From NCBI RefSeq assembly GCF_012273895.1, contig NC_052129.1, positions 3,782,001 through 3,846,000 on the forward strand: 64,000 nucleotides of DNA. Direction: 5' to 3'. This DNA comes from Zerene cesonia (taxonomy: Eukaryota; Arthropoda; Insecta; Lepidoptera; Pieridae). Position numbers and translations under genes: made by a program. This document shows positions 34,928 through 47,782 of this stretch, piece by piece. The notes below the pieces were generated by a model. The model did no database searches. It saw nothing but the letters and a program-made list of their open reading frames with translations, and was not told where the DNA came from. Numbering within the stretch: position 1 is the first letter of the stretch; every line of letters begins with the position of its first letter.

Positions 34928-37900
34928 TTTTCTTCGCGTTAATTATCTATTTGTTATGCCACAATTTGTTTATATATGGTCTGATTTTACAAGACAAAAC
35001 ACTGTCAAGTTTCCAAGTTAAATGAAAAAGAAAAATAAGATGTTTCCGTATTACGAAAAGCGTAGCAGCGGCTTTCCATGTACCACAGGATATCCAATTT
35101 CACAATAAATTACAACACAGTCTAGAACTTTGTTAAAAATATAAAGCTATCCGCTTTATATGAATTATTCATTATTTTGGCAGACCGCAGTACCTACCTA
35201 CACCGTACAATAAAAGTTCCCTTTGATTTATGTAAAAAATTCGGTGTAACAAAATTCATCATAGCGAAAACATAATAACCATTACATTTTAAAAGGAAAC
35301 TCATTTATTTATCGCTTGTTTTTTCGTGACTTGGTTTGCTCGTTAAAATCAGCTTTGATTGCTTTTACACGTGTATTTAGGATTTCCAGATAAATACATT
35401 AAAATTTAAGCTAAAATTCACGATAGAATACGATTAATAATTAATTATTCGGCACGGTGACACGAGAGAACCTAAAATAGCAAGAATTGGAACCTAACAA
35501 CTAAACCTAAAAAAAATAGCAGTTTAAGATGTCTCACACCACAACGTTCATGACCAAAATATATAAGTACTAACAACGTTAATTCACTCTTGCTTTTATT
35601 ACAAACACCTGAAGCCATTACGCAGTGAGAGGAAAATGTCACTGTTATTAACACACCTCGTAAAATCTCACAAGCCTGATGAGTAAGGAGGTGTAAAGCC
35701 TGTGACGTTTACGCCGCTATAAATATCTATTCCAGAGGAAATGTAGGGAAAAAACTTTACTGGTACCCTCATTATATACTTTATATTTTACATGAAGCTA
35801 AGATTGACCCATCACCTGATTGTTACTGACGATGACGATACGATAATAAAATACCTACGAGTGCGTCATTAATTGTTCCGTAGAGAAGCATAGAGAAGAA
35901 TAATTCTTATCGCTTAAGACATGACTCTACAGGTACTTGAAAATATGCAAAACTTTTGACGTTAATGTCCTAAGGATATTGATTTATCTACTTGATTATC
36001 TCCCGGTAACTCTACTCGAGTCCGTAGCTATCTATATCTTTCGGATAAATTTAACAAAGCATTCCTAATTGCTTCACATAGCAGCCATTTATTTTTAAAG
36101 TCTTAAGAAAATGGTCTTAGTTACGAAAGGAAAGACACGTTTTCACAAAGAACCATTATAAAATTCACCTGAACTAAATTTTCCCCTACTCCTTTAAATA
36201 TCCGTTCACATATTGAAGGCCATATTTCAACAAAGCATTATTGGTTAACTAACAAATATTGGATCGAACCCGCGCCCTGCCCCCAGCATTACCGACCCCC
36301 GTCTGGCTAGTAGGCAATTTGTCAGCTCCCGAACTACCCTCGCCCATTAAACGGATTTGAATAAACCAAATGAGACGGAAGCGATATTGCCAATGTTTAA
36401 AATTGCTGGTTTTATAACACGACATCGAATCCTGTATATACCTATTCTTAAAAATCTAAACAAGAAACACTTAAAGTAAATGTTACCATACATTTTTTTT
36501 TGTTCGGCATTGGAAACGGGGTAGGCATAAAATTCCGTCTATACACTGAATTTCTATGAAACACACAGTTCATTATAGAACAAATTATATACCTACGATT
36601 TCGGAGAATATCAATTACGCATGACTTTCATTGGTGTTTATGTTTAAATACATTTACTTTTTTATTTAACGCCAAATTTCTTTAATCTTACCTAACTACA
36701 TTTTTTTATTATTACTGAAAATAGATAAGAGGCTTATTCTGTACAGGGAATTATACTTCGGCAATGCTCTGTTACAGTGTCACGCCGAAAAACTGACCCC
36801 AAGTATCACCAGACGCGCGATTACCTTAACAAGAACACAATGATCTTCCACTACAACAATGGCTCTCCTAATCGGGTGAGACAATAGCACATACGGTAAC
36901 AACGGGGCCTGATTACGTACTAACGGGGTTACAATTAAAACTGTTATCAATTAAGTTAGAACTGAGATGGAGACTAGATACTCTAGGTACTGTAGTAGTT
37001 TTGTAACACCTACAATCTCAATCACTTAGGGACGATGATGGTAAATTGATGATGATTTTAATACCAGAACATCAATGTATAATAATATGAAATGATCTTA
37101 TATGCTTATAGCAAGACGTGTATTAAGATCTCTCCTAGCGAAGAACCGTAAAAGAAAAGAATAATAATTGTAAAAGGCACGTACACACAAACATATAAAA
37201 CTGAAAAAATTGTATTTGATGTCATACAAAAGCCATTTTACTGTTTATCAGTTGGTCAATCAGTTGTATCAAATTAATCAAGTTATTATTAAGTATATCT
37301 TACATACTCTTGAATGTTTCATACAATAATAAGACATTCCACCGTATATTATTCTAAATTGCATTAATAAGAAGGCAGTTCTTACCGAATTTAACACCCG
37401 TATATTATCTTCTTATATATATAATTAAAACTGTTAATTAAAATGAAAACTTTTATTTAGCTTCTCAACATTTTTTCTCAGTGACATTAAAAGCTCATAT
37501 AGATACCATAATAAACGATCCACAAATGTGTTCATTAGAGCTCTCCTATTTCAGAGCTGAAAATTGAAACATAAAATAGCAATAAATTTGTAATTAATAT
37601 CGAGCTAATAGCATACAAATAGAGTACATTAATTGATCATAAAAGCAATTAATTGACCCTTTATTCAACACTAAAGCCGATTCGGAATAACTGAAGCGCG
37701 TAATAATTCGCTGTCCAATTACATATTCATAAATATTGTGTATATTTTATAATAACTTGGAGATTTACGCCATTAATTACCCAATGATTATATAAAAAAA
37801 GAAAATGTTTATAATCTCAATATATCATATTTAAGAAGTATAGAAAACTTTTTATTGTGTCCCACGTCGTACAAGATAATACGCACTTACACAGCCTTCC

Positions 37901-37930
37901 CCAATTACTGGACTATTTATTCAACAACAA
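34928..37930. other. Non-coding stretch
   Basis: No exon is seen. The segment 36262-36320 (minus) contains CGCGGGTTCGATCCAATA, a Pol III B-box match, with a weak A-box-like TAGCCAGACGG upstream, perhaps a SINE head; it does not fold as a tRNA. The segment 36775-36930 is a unique GC-richer patch. Confidence 0.4.
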
Positions 37931-38011
37931 TCATTTCCAATTCCAACCAGTAGTTCCTGAGATAAGCGCGTATAAACAAACAAACAAACTCATCAACTTT
38001 ACATTCTTATC
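37931..38011 (-). repeat. Helitron-like fragment, 'GAACGCGCTTATCTCA' family
   Basis: AATTCCAACCAGTAGTTCCT, GAGATAAGCGCGTATAAACA and AACAAACAAACTCATCAAC are the reverse complement of the family at 15908-16050. Confidence 0.5.
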
Positions 38012-38355
38012 ATGGAAAACAAAGATATCATGGAAGGTCTAAGAAAAACATATATACAGGAATAGCACCCACGATGTTTTTAGCGCGCCAACCCGATGCG
38101 TACATTGCGCGCTAATGTAGCCCCGGCGTTCGTTCAAGTTTATAACAATAGTAGGTTAAGGATAGCTGGGTACAATTAAGCCGATCATCTCTTGACATGG
38201 AAATACCACTAAACCCTCGTGTCAAAGCGAGAATTCTAATTCCGATGCTCCAAAGTTCCGAGAAGAGGTATGAACTAGTTTGATACTTAATCATGCATTC
38301 ATCTGATAATACGAGAACTGATAATCATTTATAATCAAGCGGATGTTTCAGAACC

Positions 38356-38386
38356 ATGTAGACTGTATATTGTCTACAGTCTACAT
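38356..38386. repeat. Perfect 12-bp inverted repeat, 7-nt loop
   Basis: ATGTAGACTGTA, loop TATTGTC, TACAGTCTACAT. Confidence 0.9.
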
Positions 38387-38429
38387 ACAGATACTACAGA
38401 CTAATATAGTAAGTATATAATGCAGTAAG

Positions 38430-38690
38430 ACTAGACAGAATATCCGTTGTTGTTCAGTACAAACGTTTAGGTAGGGCATGATATCACCAAAATGCTTTAC
38501 GCAATTTTCCTTTATCTTTGTTGTACAACGTTGCTTCGTACCAAATTTCAAGATTCTGAGTTTACGTTTATATGTGTGTTTAGATTCCCTTGCGTGAGTC
38601 GGTAATTTGCAGCACAAACAGCCGCATCTTGTGATAACATCAAGCTTCTGAGTCAAGGTTGATTTTTTCACAGCCCCCAGGATGGCAGAC
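38430..38690 (-). repeat. Probable lepidopteran interspersed repeat
   Basis: On the minus strand: CAGAAGCTTGATGTTATCAC, GAATCTTGAAATTTGGTACG, AAGCAACGTTGTACAACAAA and GATAAAGGAAAATTGCGTAA. I recall this order from repeats in several moth genomes. The 96-codon open frame over it is coincidental. Boundaries are uncertain. Confidence 0.35.
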
Positions 38691-40895
38691 CGTGAGATAG
38701 AGTATTTTATATGAATTTTAGGTAGATACCGTCACAAGCTCTTGGCAAAAAGGGTGATCGTCATCATCACAAGACAAACAGTCAGACTCGACGGTCTTGT
38801 TCTCCTGTAGTAGCAGTTACCTTAGACAATATCCGCAAATCTTACAAACAATTTTAAAATCAACTCATTCCATGAGACAAAACCATCGAAGATTTCGTAA
38901 CACGTACAGGTGGTTGACTCGCACTCACACGAACAATGGGCCTTTAGACACGCTTTACAAATTAACAAAGGACCAGGAAACATTGTAACGAATAGAAAAA
39001 AATTGTATGGAAAACGACACTACACTACGGCGAGAGAAAATCCACTCATGAAACAATTATCAAACTCCCCTCACATAATCCTGATTACATTAATAATGTT
39101 GATCGTCTTCGAGATAGTTGTTCTATAAATGATCAGATTAACAGTCAATTTGATTTAAAATATTGATAGATATCGCAATCTTATTGCAATTGTGATATCC
39201 CTTGCATAATTGCAATGACGTCCACTGATAAATCCGTTTGATAAAAAATATTCACATAGACAGAAACGTATGAGTCGATAGATAAAACATTATTAGTCCT
39301 ACACAAAATATTACTCAACTTGCAACGATAAGACAACGTTGAATCATCGAAAACAACAATTATATCCTTTTTAATCTATGGAATTCTTAATTAATACTCG
39401 GTTCGTATAAATATACTTTTATTTGGTTTGGTTAAATGTGATTATCGAAATCCTAGTTGAAAACAAACGTTAAATCAAAACTTAAAACATATATTTAAAG
39501 GTGCAAGTGTTGTTCACAAGATGCACTTAAAGTATCGGCTTATCTAGCTGGTGAATATACACCAAAATAAATTCAACCTTATCGACATGAATTTAATTCA
39601 GTTATACATTTACTGGACTTATGATGGGACATTATTGTTCCTGACTTGGTATCTTGTTATTAACGATCGAAGCTTACTGACATCCGAATTATTTAAGCTG
39701 TATTATGTAGCAGTTTGCTTTACTTTGTATATAAGACTTTCATTGGTACTTTATCACAAACAGATATAATTTTATCATATCTGATATTCATTACAAATAC
39801 AGTGCTCTTTAACGTTTGTAGAATGGTTTATTTATTTTGAACTTAGTGAAAAAGAAATTTTATAAAAAAACATAAGATAAGAATCTATTATTCTAAACTG
39901 CGTCCCCCTGCGTGCACAAAACCCAATAGCAAGAGATTGCAATTCTCACATTTAGGCAAATAGAAAGGCAATGTTTTATTTGACGTCTGCCCCAATTACG
40001 CTTCGGATTAAACTTATTTAGAAGCCAATATTATAACTAAATATAATGAAAACAGATAAACTTATTTGAATGTGAATATAATGTTTTGCTATTTCACATT
40101 ACTATAGAAAATCGTATCGTATTTATTAAACGGTTTATCCGTTTCCATTTCTCAAAGGAATACAATAATATTGTTATATTTAGCTAACTTGACATCTAAA
40201 CATTAACAGTCAATTGTATCGGCGATGTAATAAATTTGTATCTCACCTATCAAATCAATGATTGTACCTGAAACAAACAAATTATTATAATTTGAGTGAC
40301 ATTTATTAAAATAATATATACGAGTATTGGGTAAAGGCAATATAAACAACGCAAACATCACACAACTAAAAGCATAGAATTTATTAATGCCATGTTAATC
40401 ATACAAAATAAACGACTTTAAAATATTGTTTTACTTCGTCATACAGACTACATTATTCATAACCTAACATTCTGCTAACAAGCCGAGTTCTCCGCAAACA
40501 AACTTGCCCTACAACACACTTGACAGAGATCCCCAAAAAAAAACTAGTTATATCCATCCACCCATAGAAACACTGATCACGCAAAACGCATATAACACTG
40601 CCCCTTGCACTAAACCCCATTGTTATCTAATCAACCATTTCAAACCTTACCCGCCTCGAAATAAATACTAATTTCATTTCACCAAAATTAACCCCCATTG
40701 ATACGAAACTTGTGGAGTGCAATTCGGGTGCACCGATCGATATATTATTACTCTGAGGTGCTGCAAGACTGTTATAAATTCGAGTTTGTTATGGAAATTC
40801 ACATCTCTGCGAGAAAACTCTAATTCAATTGCTGAATGGATGCGGCGGAATATTTCTCTCGATTGTGTGACAAATCTTTTAAAGAATATAAAATA
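38691..40895. other. AT-rich non-coding stretch
   Basis: No gene or classified repeat is seen. The short overlapping open frames at 38797-39128 have no splice or start context. Confidence 0.45.
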
Positions 40896-41054
40896 CTAGC
40901 TGCGCCCTGCGGTTTCACCCGCGTAAGTCCGTATCCCGTAGGAATATCGGGATAAAAAGTTGTCTATATGTTATTCCAGTTGTCCAGCTGTCTACGAAAC
41001 AATCGGTTCAGTAAAGAAAGTTCGTGAAAGAGGATAGGATAGTAGGAAGTAGGA
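40896..41054 (-). mobile_element. Lep1-like Helitron, internally deleted
   Basis: On the plus strand it starts A|CTAGCTGCGCCCTGCGGTTT, then CACCCGCGTAAGTCCGTATC, AGGAATATCGGGATAAAAAG and AGTTGTCCAGCTGTCTACG. It ends GGATAGTAGGAAGTAGGA|T. The segment AAATTTCATTGC and much of the 5' half are gone. Confidence 0.72.
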
Positions 41055-43074
41055 TTACAAATTTCATTCCGTCCTCAATTTATTCATACGACCTCTCATT
41101 CAGATTATTATTGGAATTTTATTCAACAACCAAATTACTAACTAACTAAGATGACAATTATGCAACGGATAATATTACTTCGGCCGTAATATAATGTGCT
41201 TAATAAATTTAGCAGAAGTAATTAATTATTAAAAATTTATTTCATAACTTCTGGGCTGAGCCGCGACGTGCACCTAGTATTATATAAATCTAATATTATA
41301 TAATGTTAGCATTATTGAGTAATAAAGTCACTCTCAAATTGTTTGCATTTCACATCAGACACGATAAGTCGTTTCATAATATAAATAAAATGCACTAACA
41401 ATGCTTTCATGTCTTTAATTTACGCCCTTAAACCCGGTACGATTATTTCTAGATCAAGATTTCTCAAGATATATCAATAAATTAGGTAATTCAAACACGA
41501 TGCTTCACAATATTAAACATATCTTAAAAACATGTGAATTTAATTAATAAATTAATGATACATAATTCTTACCGAATTAATATAATATAACGAAAAAAAA
41601 TGTTTTTTTTTTAATAAAGATAGAAATATGATCTATACAGTAAACATGCACGCAACTATATGCAATATAAAACACACACGATTAGAACATAAAATCAGGT
41701 AACAAAAATAGCACTAAAACAAGCTATATTCCCAGCCAACGAAATAACAGAAAATATATTCAAGCTATACAATAATGGGCTGGTATTGTTCCATTCGCAA
41801 TGAACCTTTCCCGTGAACTTGCTTATTGATTTCCCGATAAGTGACTAGCGGTCAACCGTGCAACGAGCTGAAATACAACCTAGCATTTAGGTGATAAGGT
41901 GTAATTTCCAACAACTACGGCTACTGTAACTAATACTAAGTTATATTATAATTAATAATCCTTTCGTGCTAATGTTTTAATTGACGCTTAATTCGTGTTG
42001 AATGTGGGGATAATGAATCGGACAAAAACGAATGGAAACGCTTCAGATTTTTGAAGGAAATTACTTGCGAAATTACTCGTACATTGGTAAACAACATTGT
42101 TCGGAGGGTTTTTAATATTAATATGAGAAATCAGATCTTAATTCATTATAATAAAGCACGTAGTAATAAAAGTCTGTAGAATTATACATTTGAAATGAAA
42201 ACATAAACATGTTTACCCAATCAATAATACCATAAATAACATTCCTATACTTATACAAATTTAATTCTTCACCAGTATTAAGCTTAATTTAACCATATTT
42301 AGGGGAAAGTTTTACACGTGGCCATACATTAAAATTCAGGTCGTTTAACAGGAAACCTCCTTTCAGTTATCGACAAGCGTGAATTAGCGTTTTCAGCAAT
42401 CACGGCTTTGTGAAACTTATAAACGAAATGTACCTATAACAAATTACCCTCATACGTTTACGACACTCATACCAGTATGTACATACATTTTAGATCAACT
42501 CAGTCGTCCACCCCGACAGCAAAAAAAAACTTATTCCTTACGACACACTTCCAACCAACTTCTCAATAACAAACTATTCAAACATTGGCTAAATATAATT
42601 CAAAAACTGATACATAAATGTCCCCCAGCCCAAAACGGACGAATAGCGAAAGTGAACGATCACACTGATCAACATGTGTCCAAGTAATAAACAGTCAGTA
42701 ATAAACGTGCCGTCGAGACGCTGTAAATGAACTCGTAAAAACCCGCGGTTTCTGCGACAGTTACTTTTTATATAGTGACACTGTCTTCAGATGCGCGACT
42801 GAAATGTCTGAGCGAACTCTTGTGTCTTCTCACATATTTAGTAACAACAACAGATGTATCAAATTGAAAGCATACACAACTGATTGTTTTGTACAAATAT
42901 GACTAGTCGTTAAGAATATACAAAAAAATATGTCTACATGAAGAACTGTTAACCACAAGGGACATAAATGAATTAACTTTTAGAATATCCCAATACAGAT
43001 AAATACATATCACATTTAAATCTCACAGAAGTATTTGAATAATCGCAAACTTAGGACAAAAACGAGAGTGAGAA
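41055..43074. other. AT-rich non-coding stretch
   Basis: No gene is seen. A tract of A8 then TG then T10 lies at about 41594-41613. The segment 42640-42830 is a unique, less AT-rich patch. Confidence 0.45.
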
Positions 43075-43395
43075 GGAAGCAATTACAAAACGAGATCCAA
43101 ACGGTGACGATGAAACGCCCCATGCGGCGCGACATCAGCATTCAATGCGACCGATATTATCTAAGATTCGAGAACACGAAACAAGAGTGAAAACAAAAAC
43201 GTTTCACGGGCAATTTGCACTGAAAACCGGCCAAGAGCACCCCGCTGTAAGTAATAAGATTCTCGTTTTGCGGCAATCCGACCGCAGAGCATTGTTTCTT
43301 GCGGATTATTCTTTAGTTACGATCTGGGTTAAACGCAAACAACTCCAATTATCACCGTTAAGGTCAAACGTTTTCTATTATTACGAATCGCCGGT
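43075..43395. promoter_or_regulatory. Unique GC-richer block, candidate conserved non-coding element
   Basis: GCGGCGCGACATCAGCATTC, CGGCCAAGAGCACCCCGCTG and GGCAATCCGACCGCAGAGC lie in a repeat-free block. It carries an 85-codon open frame on the plus strand (43145-43402), but without splice signals or a recognisable protein. A coding exon cannot be excluded. Confidence 0.22.
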
Positions 43396-45225
43396 TAAAT
43401 AATCTAATTAATCTGAAGTAGATTATGGACGAGCTATTTCAACTATTCTCCATTTTAATTACGATTTCATTAAGAAACACAGAATTGAAAAATTCAATGT
43501 TGACAATCAATTACAAAAGAATTCTCTGTTAATCGTTTGTTTTTATTTGTTATATATAACACACACTTTTTATTTGTTATATTATTTGGTCTATTCATTT
43601 AGTGAGAAAACCTACATAATGCGATTTTTTCGAATAAGTAATTAGATAGTTCAATCATTATTAATTACTCAGATTCCCAAGAGCTTAGTCACTCTTACAC
43701 TAATACGTTAAAAGTAAAAAAGTAAAAGAAATGCTGCTTCATTCGAAAAGAATCGCACCACACCAGCTTTGATGACCGATTAGATTATCATTTCCTTTCT
43801 CAAAAAATTCCACTCCATTCCCAAGCACTTTTATTTTTCGTAAAAATTCAATTCGTACGATTTTATCTAATTTAATATTATTATATCTTGCTTGTACGTA
43901 TAATTCTGCTTATAATTAATTTAAAACATGTCAGGACTGGTTTGAAATCAGTAAAACCTACACCATTATGTCATGCATTAAGACATATGGGAGTGCCCAA
44001 TATTATTTTTGAACTAACAGATGTGAAACCGAACACAGTGGGATTATTATCATAGATAATATTTCGAAGTCATGACGCAATAAATAAGAGGTTTGGGAAA
44101 TATAATAAATGCACCTAATTAGTTGCATTATAGACGTCTTCTCCATGTCACTTTCACTGGATGCTGCATTTAAATTCAGACTATTGTATAACCACAAAAA
44201 TATTTTGTTTTATTTTTAAAAGTGACGTGATAACAAATTGTATCAGACCCGTATTTAACGAAGATTTAAGTTGCATTATACTTATTTTTATAAAGTTTGC
44301 ATAATGTGTGAGTGTGAGGTGTGCACCTCGAGAAGGTCTGCACTTATAACATGATATGAGATATCATAGAACATTCTCGATTTTTGTAGTGCTATGTCCA
44401 ATTTGGTGGACCTACAAAAAAAAACCCACGCAGCACACAGCACAGGCGCATTCTTAATTGGGCAACTTAATTCCCAAACTATTCGTTCTTAATTACTGGT
44501 AATTTACAAAGTATCTAGTGTATCGAGTTTTTTTCCCACGAAGAAATCCTCTCTGACCTCGAAGAGTGCTACAATTAAGAAACTGACTAAATTGAATTAG
44601 AACAACAACAAAGAAATTGTATTAATCTGTTAATCTAAGCGAATTCATCTATACGTGGATTACGTCTACGAACAAGGCTAGCCCGCGGCATACGATTGCC
44701 CTTAAATTTACTGATCCCTTATCACGTAGGGAATTTCTTTCTTAATTTTTTTTATAGATTCTCTTAATATTCTGATTGTATATCTGATTGCATGATGTAT
44801 TACAGGAAAACTACATTTGATATAATGAATATCCAACGTATTTACCTACATACAATAAATATAAAATATAAAAGGAAAATAGAAAAAGGCCACCGATCAC
44901 TTTGCTTGCCCTGCCATAGAATATAATCAAAATATTTAGAATAAACGTTAATTAATTCGAATGTAATAGTTAGAGATCTCAAAAACTTAGTTTCAATAAA
45001 TTTCAAAGACAATCTTATAAAGACTCTCTTGTGTTGAATAAAAAATCTGACAAATGCGAGGCGGACGCGGGATTCTGTACAAATAAGCTAAAGAGTAACT
45101 GCAATCAAATATTCCCATCCAATTGTCTACCGTGCCAAGTGTTGCTGTACCTTGGTTGTTCATTATAGCTGCAACCTAAATATCTCAGAAAGTTTAAACT
45201 ATCAAATGGTACAGCCAAGTGAGAA
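43396..45225. other. AT-rich non-coding stretch
   Basis: The phrase TTTTATTTGTTATAT occurs twice, at 43541 and 43568. Nothing coding is seen. Confidence 0.45.
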
Positions 45226-45304
45226 AGGGATGCACAGACAGACAGACAGCGATGTCCTATTAATACGGTCCCGTTTTACCCTTTGGCTACGGAACCCTAA
45301 AAAT
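45226..45304 (+). repeat. Lepidopteran interspersed repeat 3' end, (CAGA)n...GGAACCCTAAAAA type
   Basis: GATGCACAGACAGACAGACA, GCGATGTCCTATTAATACGG and TCCCGTTTTACCCTTTGGCT, then ACGGAACCCTAAAAA. This order is a recurrent element end in moth genomes. The (CAGA) array is part of the element. The body probably extends left to about 45150. Confidence 0.55.
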
Positions 45305-47049
45305 TATTTGGCCCTTAAAACAAAATCTTGCTCGGTATCATCGATTGCTTCCGTATCAAATCAAATCTATCAATCTTCGTGACTCCGTAAGCCCTCTTTA
45401 TCATATAGAGACGTAATGGCGGTCACGAAGCGGCTCCAAAGAGGTGCAGCAATGCAGCAATGTCACTGAGACGTGCCAAATTTCTGATTCTAGGTCAATA
45501 AATGCAGTACTCTACTGACATATTTAGGCTGTGTAAAAATCTAATAAAATTCGCTACATTTTCGCCCAACTGCACTTAATGGAAAAAATATTTTCTGAAA
45601 ATGAAAATAATAACTAGGCTCTGAAGATTTTTCACTATTTTTAACTGGAGCAAAATAGCGAGCACATTCTATTAATATTTATGACTATGAATAATCTGTC
45701 GTTATGTTAATACAGATGATAAGGAAATCTTACCGGTATAAACTGGTCTTGTACCTACTATTTACTTATAATACATTTTCATATACTGCATTCTATATGA
45801 TATGTATAAGCATAATCAAGATATAAGCGACACTACCTGTAGCATCCTGGTCACAGTGTGACAGTTAGAAATTAAACGGAAATTCCAGATACAGATATTG
45901 CTAGAATGAGTAAGGTTTACCATACCTTATGACGTATGCGTTTATATTATCCTCAGTTAGGCAATTTTCGAAAGTGTAACGAATAACGATAACGAATACT
46001 TTATTTTACTAATTATTGCACAGTAACTGAAACCTAGATTTCAGTATCTAGTAACAAAACACGACATATAACAGCTAAGGCCAAATCACAAACTTCCCTC
46101 TTATAGACGGCCGTAAGTTTCGTTAGTATCTATAAATCCATTTAGTTTATCTGGCTACATCAAAGGGCCTTTTATTCTCCATTAAGGTCAACACCCCTGA
46201 CCCTCGTATGCTATGTCGCGTGACAATATATTCATCGTCATTATTTTAATAAAGAAACTAGTTCTTCTGACACCACGCCAATAGGATTAATAGGAACGTA
46301 GTAGGATTTTGACTTTTAACATACTATATTTGACTGAGGCATTTATTTATGAAACTGGAAATCATTAAACTGAATCAGACATCACTAAATTTAAATTAAT
46401 TAATGGTTTAGGGAATTATTCCTTAATCATGTAGGCATACAGTACAGTTCTATAAAACTCCCATAAGCGTTTATCAAAATCTCTAGTTTCGCTGTCATAT
46501 GGAGGAAACATAATTTTGCACCCACGTGCAAACAAACTGCATCACAGACTATAAATTGGTTCATAAACTATACTTAAACTATGAGAGGTAACGTGCGTAT
46601 ATATAGTTTTATAATAGATGAGTTCATCCATAGCGCGCACTAAGACTATATTAGATATTTAATGATGTTAATATAATATAACTTATGCTGAAACCCAATA
46701 AATACAATTAGATGGCTTTCGTCTGGCTTTCCCCTGAAAATCCACTTACTAAGGCACCCTATGGTAAATAAGATGAAATTAATAGCTCAATGATCTTATA
46801 ATTTCTGGTGGTGCTAAGTTTCACATGTGTATCTAATTAACAACTGTGATATATCTATAATTTATATGTAGTGTACTTAACATTTCATTTAAATGTAAAA
46901 TAAGCATAATATTTATACACCATCCGATAAGCGATGTATATCTCTAAGTACACATCAAAGGAGCTCTTTGAGATTGCCGTATCCGCAGTTATCTTAATCC
47001 TAACATTTATGTTTTCAAGATAACTATCGTCAACAATAGAAATAATAAG
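45305..47049. other. AT-rich non-coding stretch
   Basis: Nothing recognisable. Confidence 0.5.
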
Positions 47050-47137
47050 TCGGTCCAATGGTTTTGACGTGAAAATGTTATAAACATACAAAAGTACAAG
47101 AATAGAACAGTTTTCCGTTTATAATATTAGTGTAGAT
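47050..47137 (-). repeat. Helitron-like 5' fragment
   Basis: On the plus strand: TCGGTCCAATGGTTTTGACG, TGAAAATGTTATAAACATAC and TTTTCCGTTTATAATATTAG, then TGTAGA|T. This is the 5' end plus core of a relative; no 3' end is found. Confidence 0.45.
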
Positions 47138-47631
47138 TAATTCATTATAATAAATCTTGAGGTTCAACATCTTTTTATTTACATTATAAATTGAAAATTC
47201 TGTTTTTTAGAATATTAATAGAACCATAAATAATATACAGGTATTCCAACATTCCTCTGGGTAACCGTGATGTCTTAGAGCAGTATTTATTCCAGCATGG
47301 GAAAGTGTGGCGCTAGACGACCTATATACAGTTCAAACTTATATCTAAAATAAAGGGCGTCGTAACCGTCACTTCGGCGTAACCTTTAAAACAATATTCA
47401 ACATATAGAGCAGTATTCCGAGCATCAATAAATATCATATAGTTTTTTAATAACTTTCAACATATTTCACAATTAAATAAGAAAGATGGCAACAAAACAC
47501 ACAGAGAACTTGAAATAATCAATAGTGGACAATTCAACATCTTTAGTCACATGTTTCGCCATTTCAAAGATAAGTTGGTAGCACTGTATCTGCTTTTCAT
47601 TTTGACATGACATTTTATTCACATTAACTTA

Positions 47632-47782
47632 CTAGCTGCGCCCCGCGGTTTCACCCGCGTAAGTCCGTATCCAGCTGTCTACGTACCAAATTTCATTGCA
47701 ATCGGTTCAGTAGTTTTTGCGTGAAAGAGCAACAAACTCACACACATCCTTACAAACTTGCGCATTTATAATATTAGTAGGA
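47632..47782 (-). mobile_element. Lep1-like Helitron with a clean internal deletion
   Basis: On the plus strand: A|CTAGCTGCGCCCCGCGGTTT, CACCCGCGTAAGTCCGTATC, then directly CAGCTGTCTACGTACCAAAT, ATCGGTTCAGTAGTTTTTGC and CATTTATAATATTAGTAGGA|T. The segment holding CGTAGGAATATCGGG is missing. Otherwise it is the copy closest to the family consensus in this window. Confidence 0.78.

Noticed and set aside
36262..36320. Possible tRNA gene from a B-box match (GGGTTCGATCC on the minus strand)
   Set aside because: No acceptor stem or T-stem pairing can be drawn; at most a decayed SINE head.
38381..38671. 96-codon minus-strand frame, cysteine-rich at the start
   Set aside because: It coincides with a dispersed repeat and has no conserved domain that I can recognise.
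45236..45252. (CAGA)n stretch as an independent microsatellite
   Set aside because: It is part of the repeat end that continues to GGAACCCTAAAAA.
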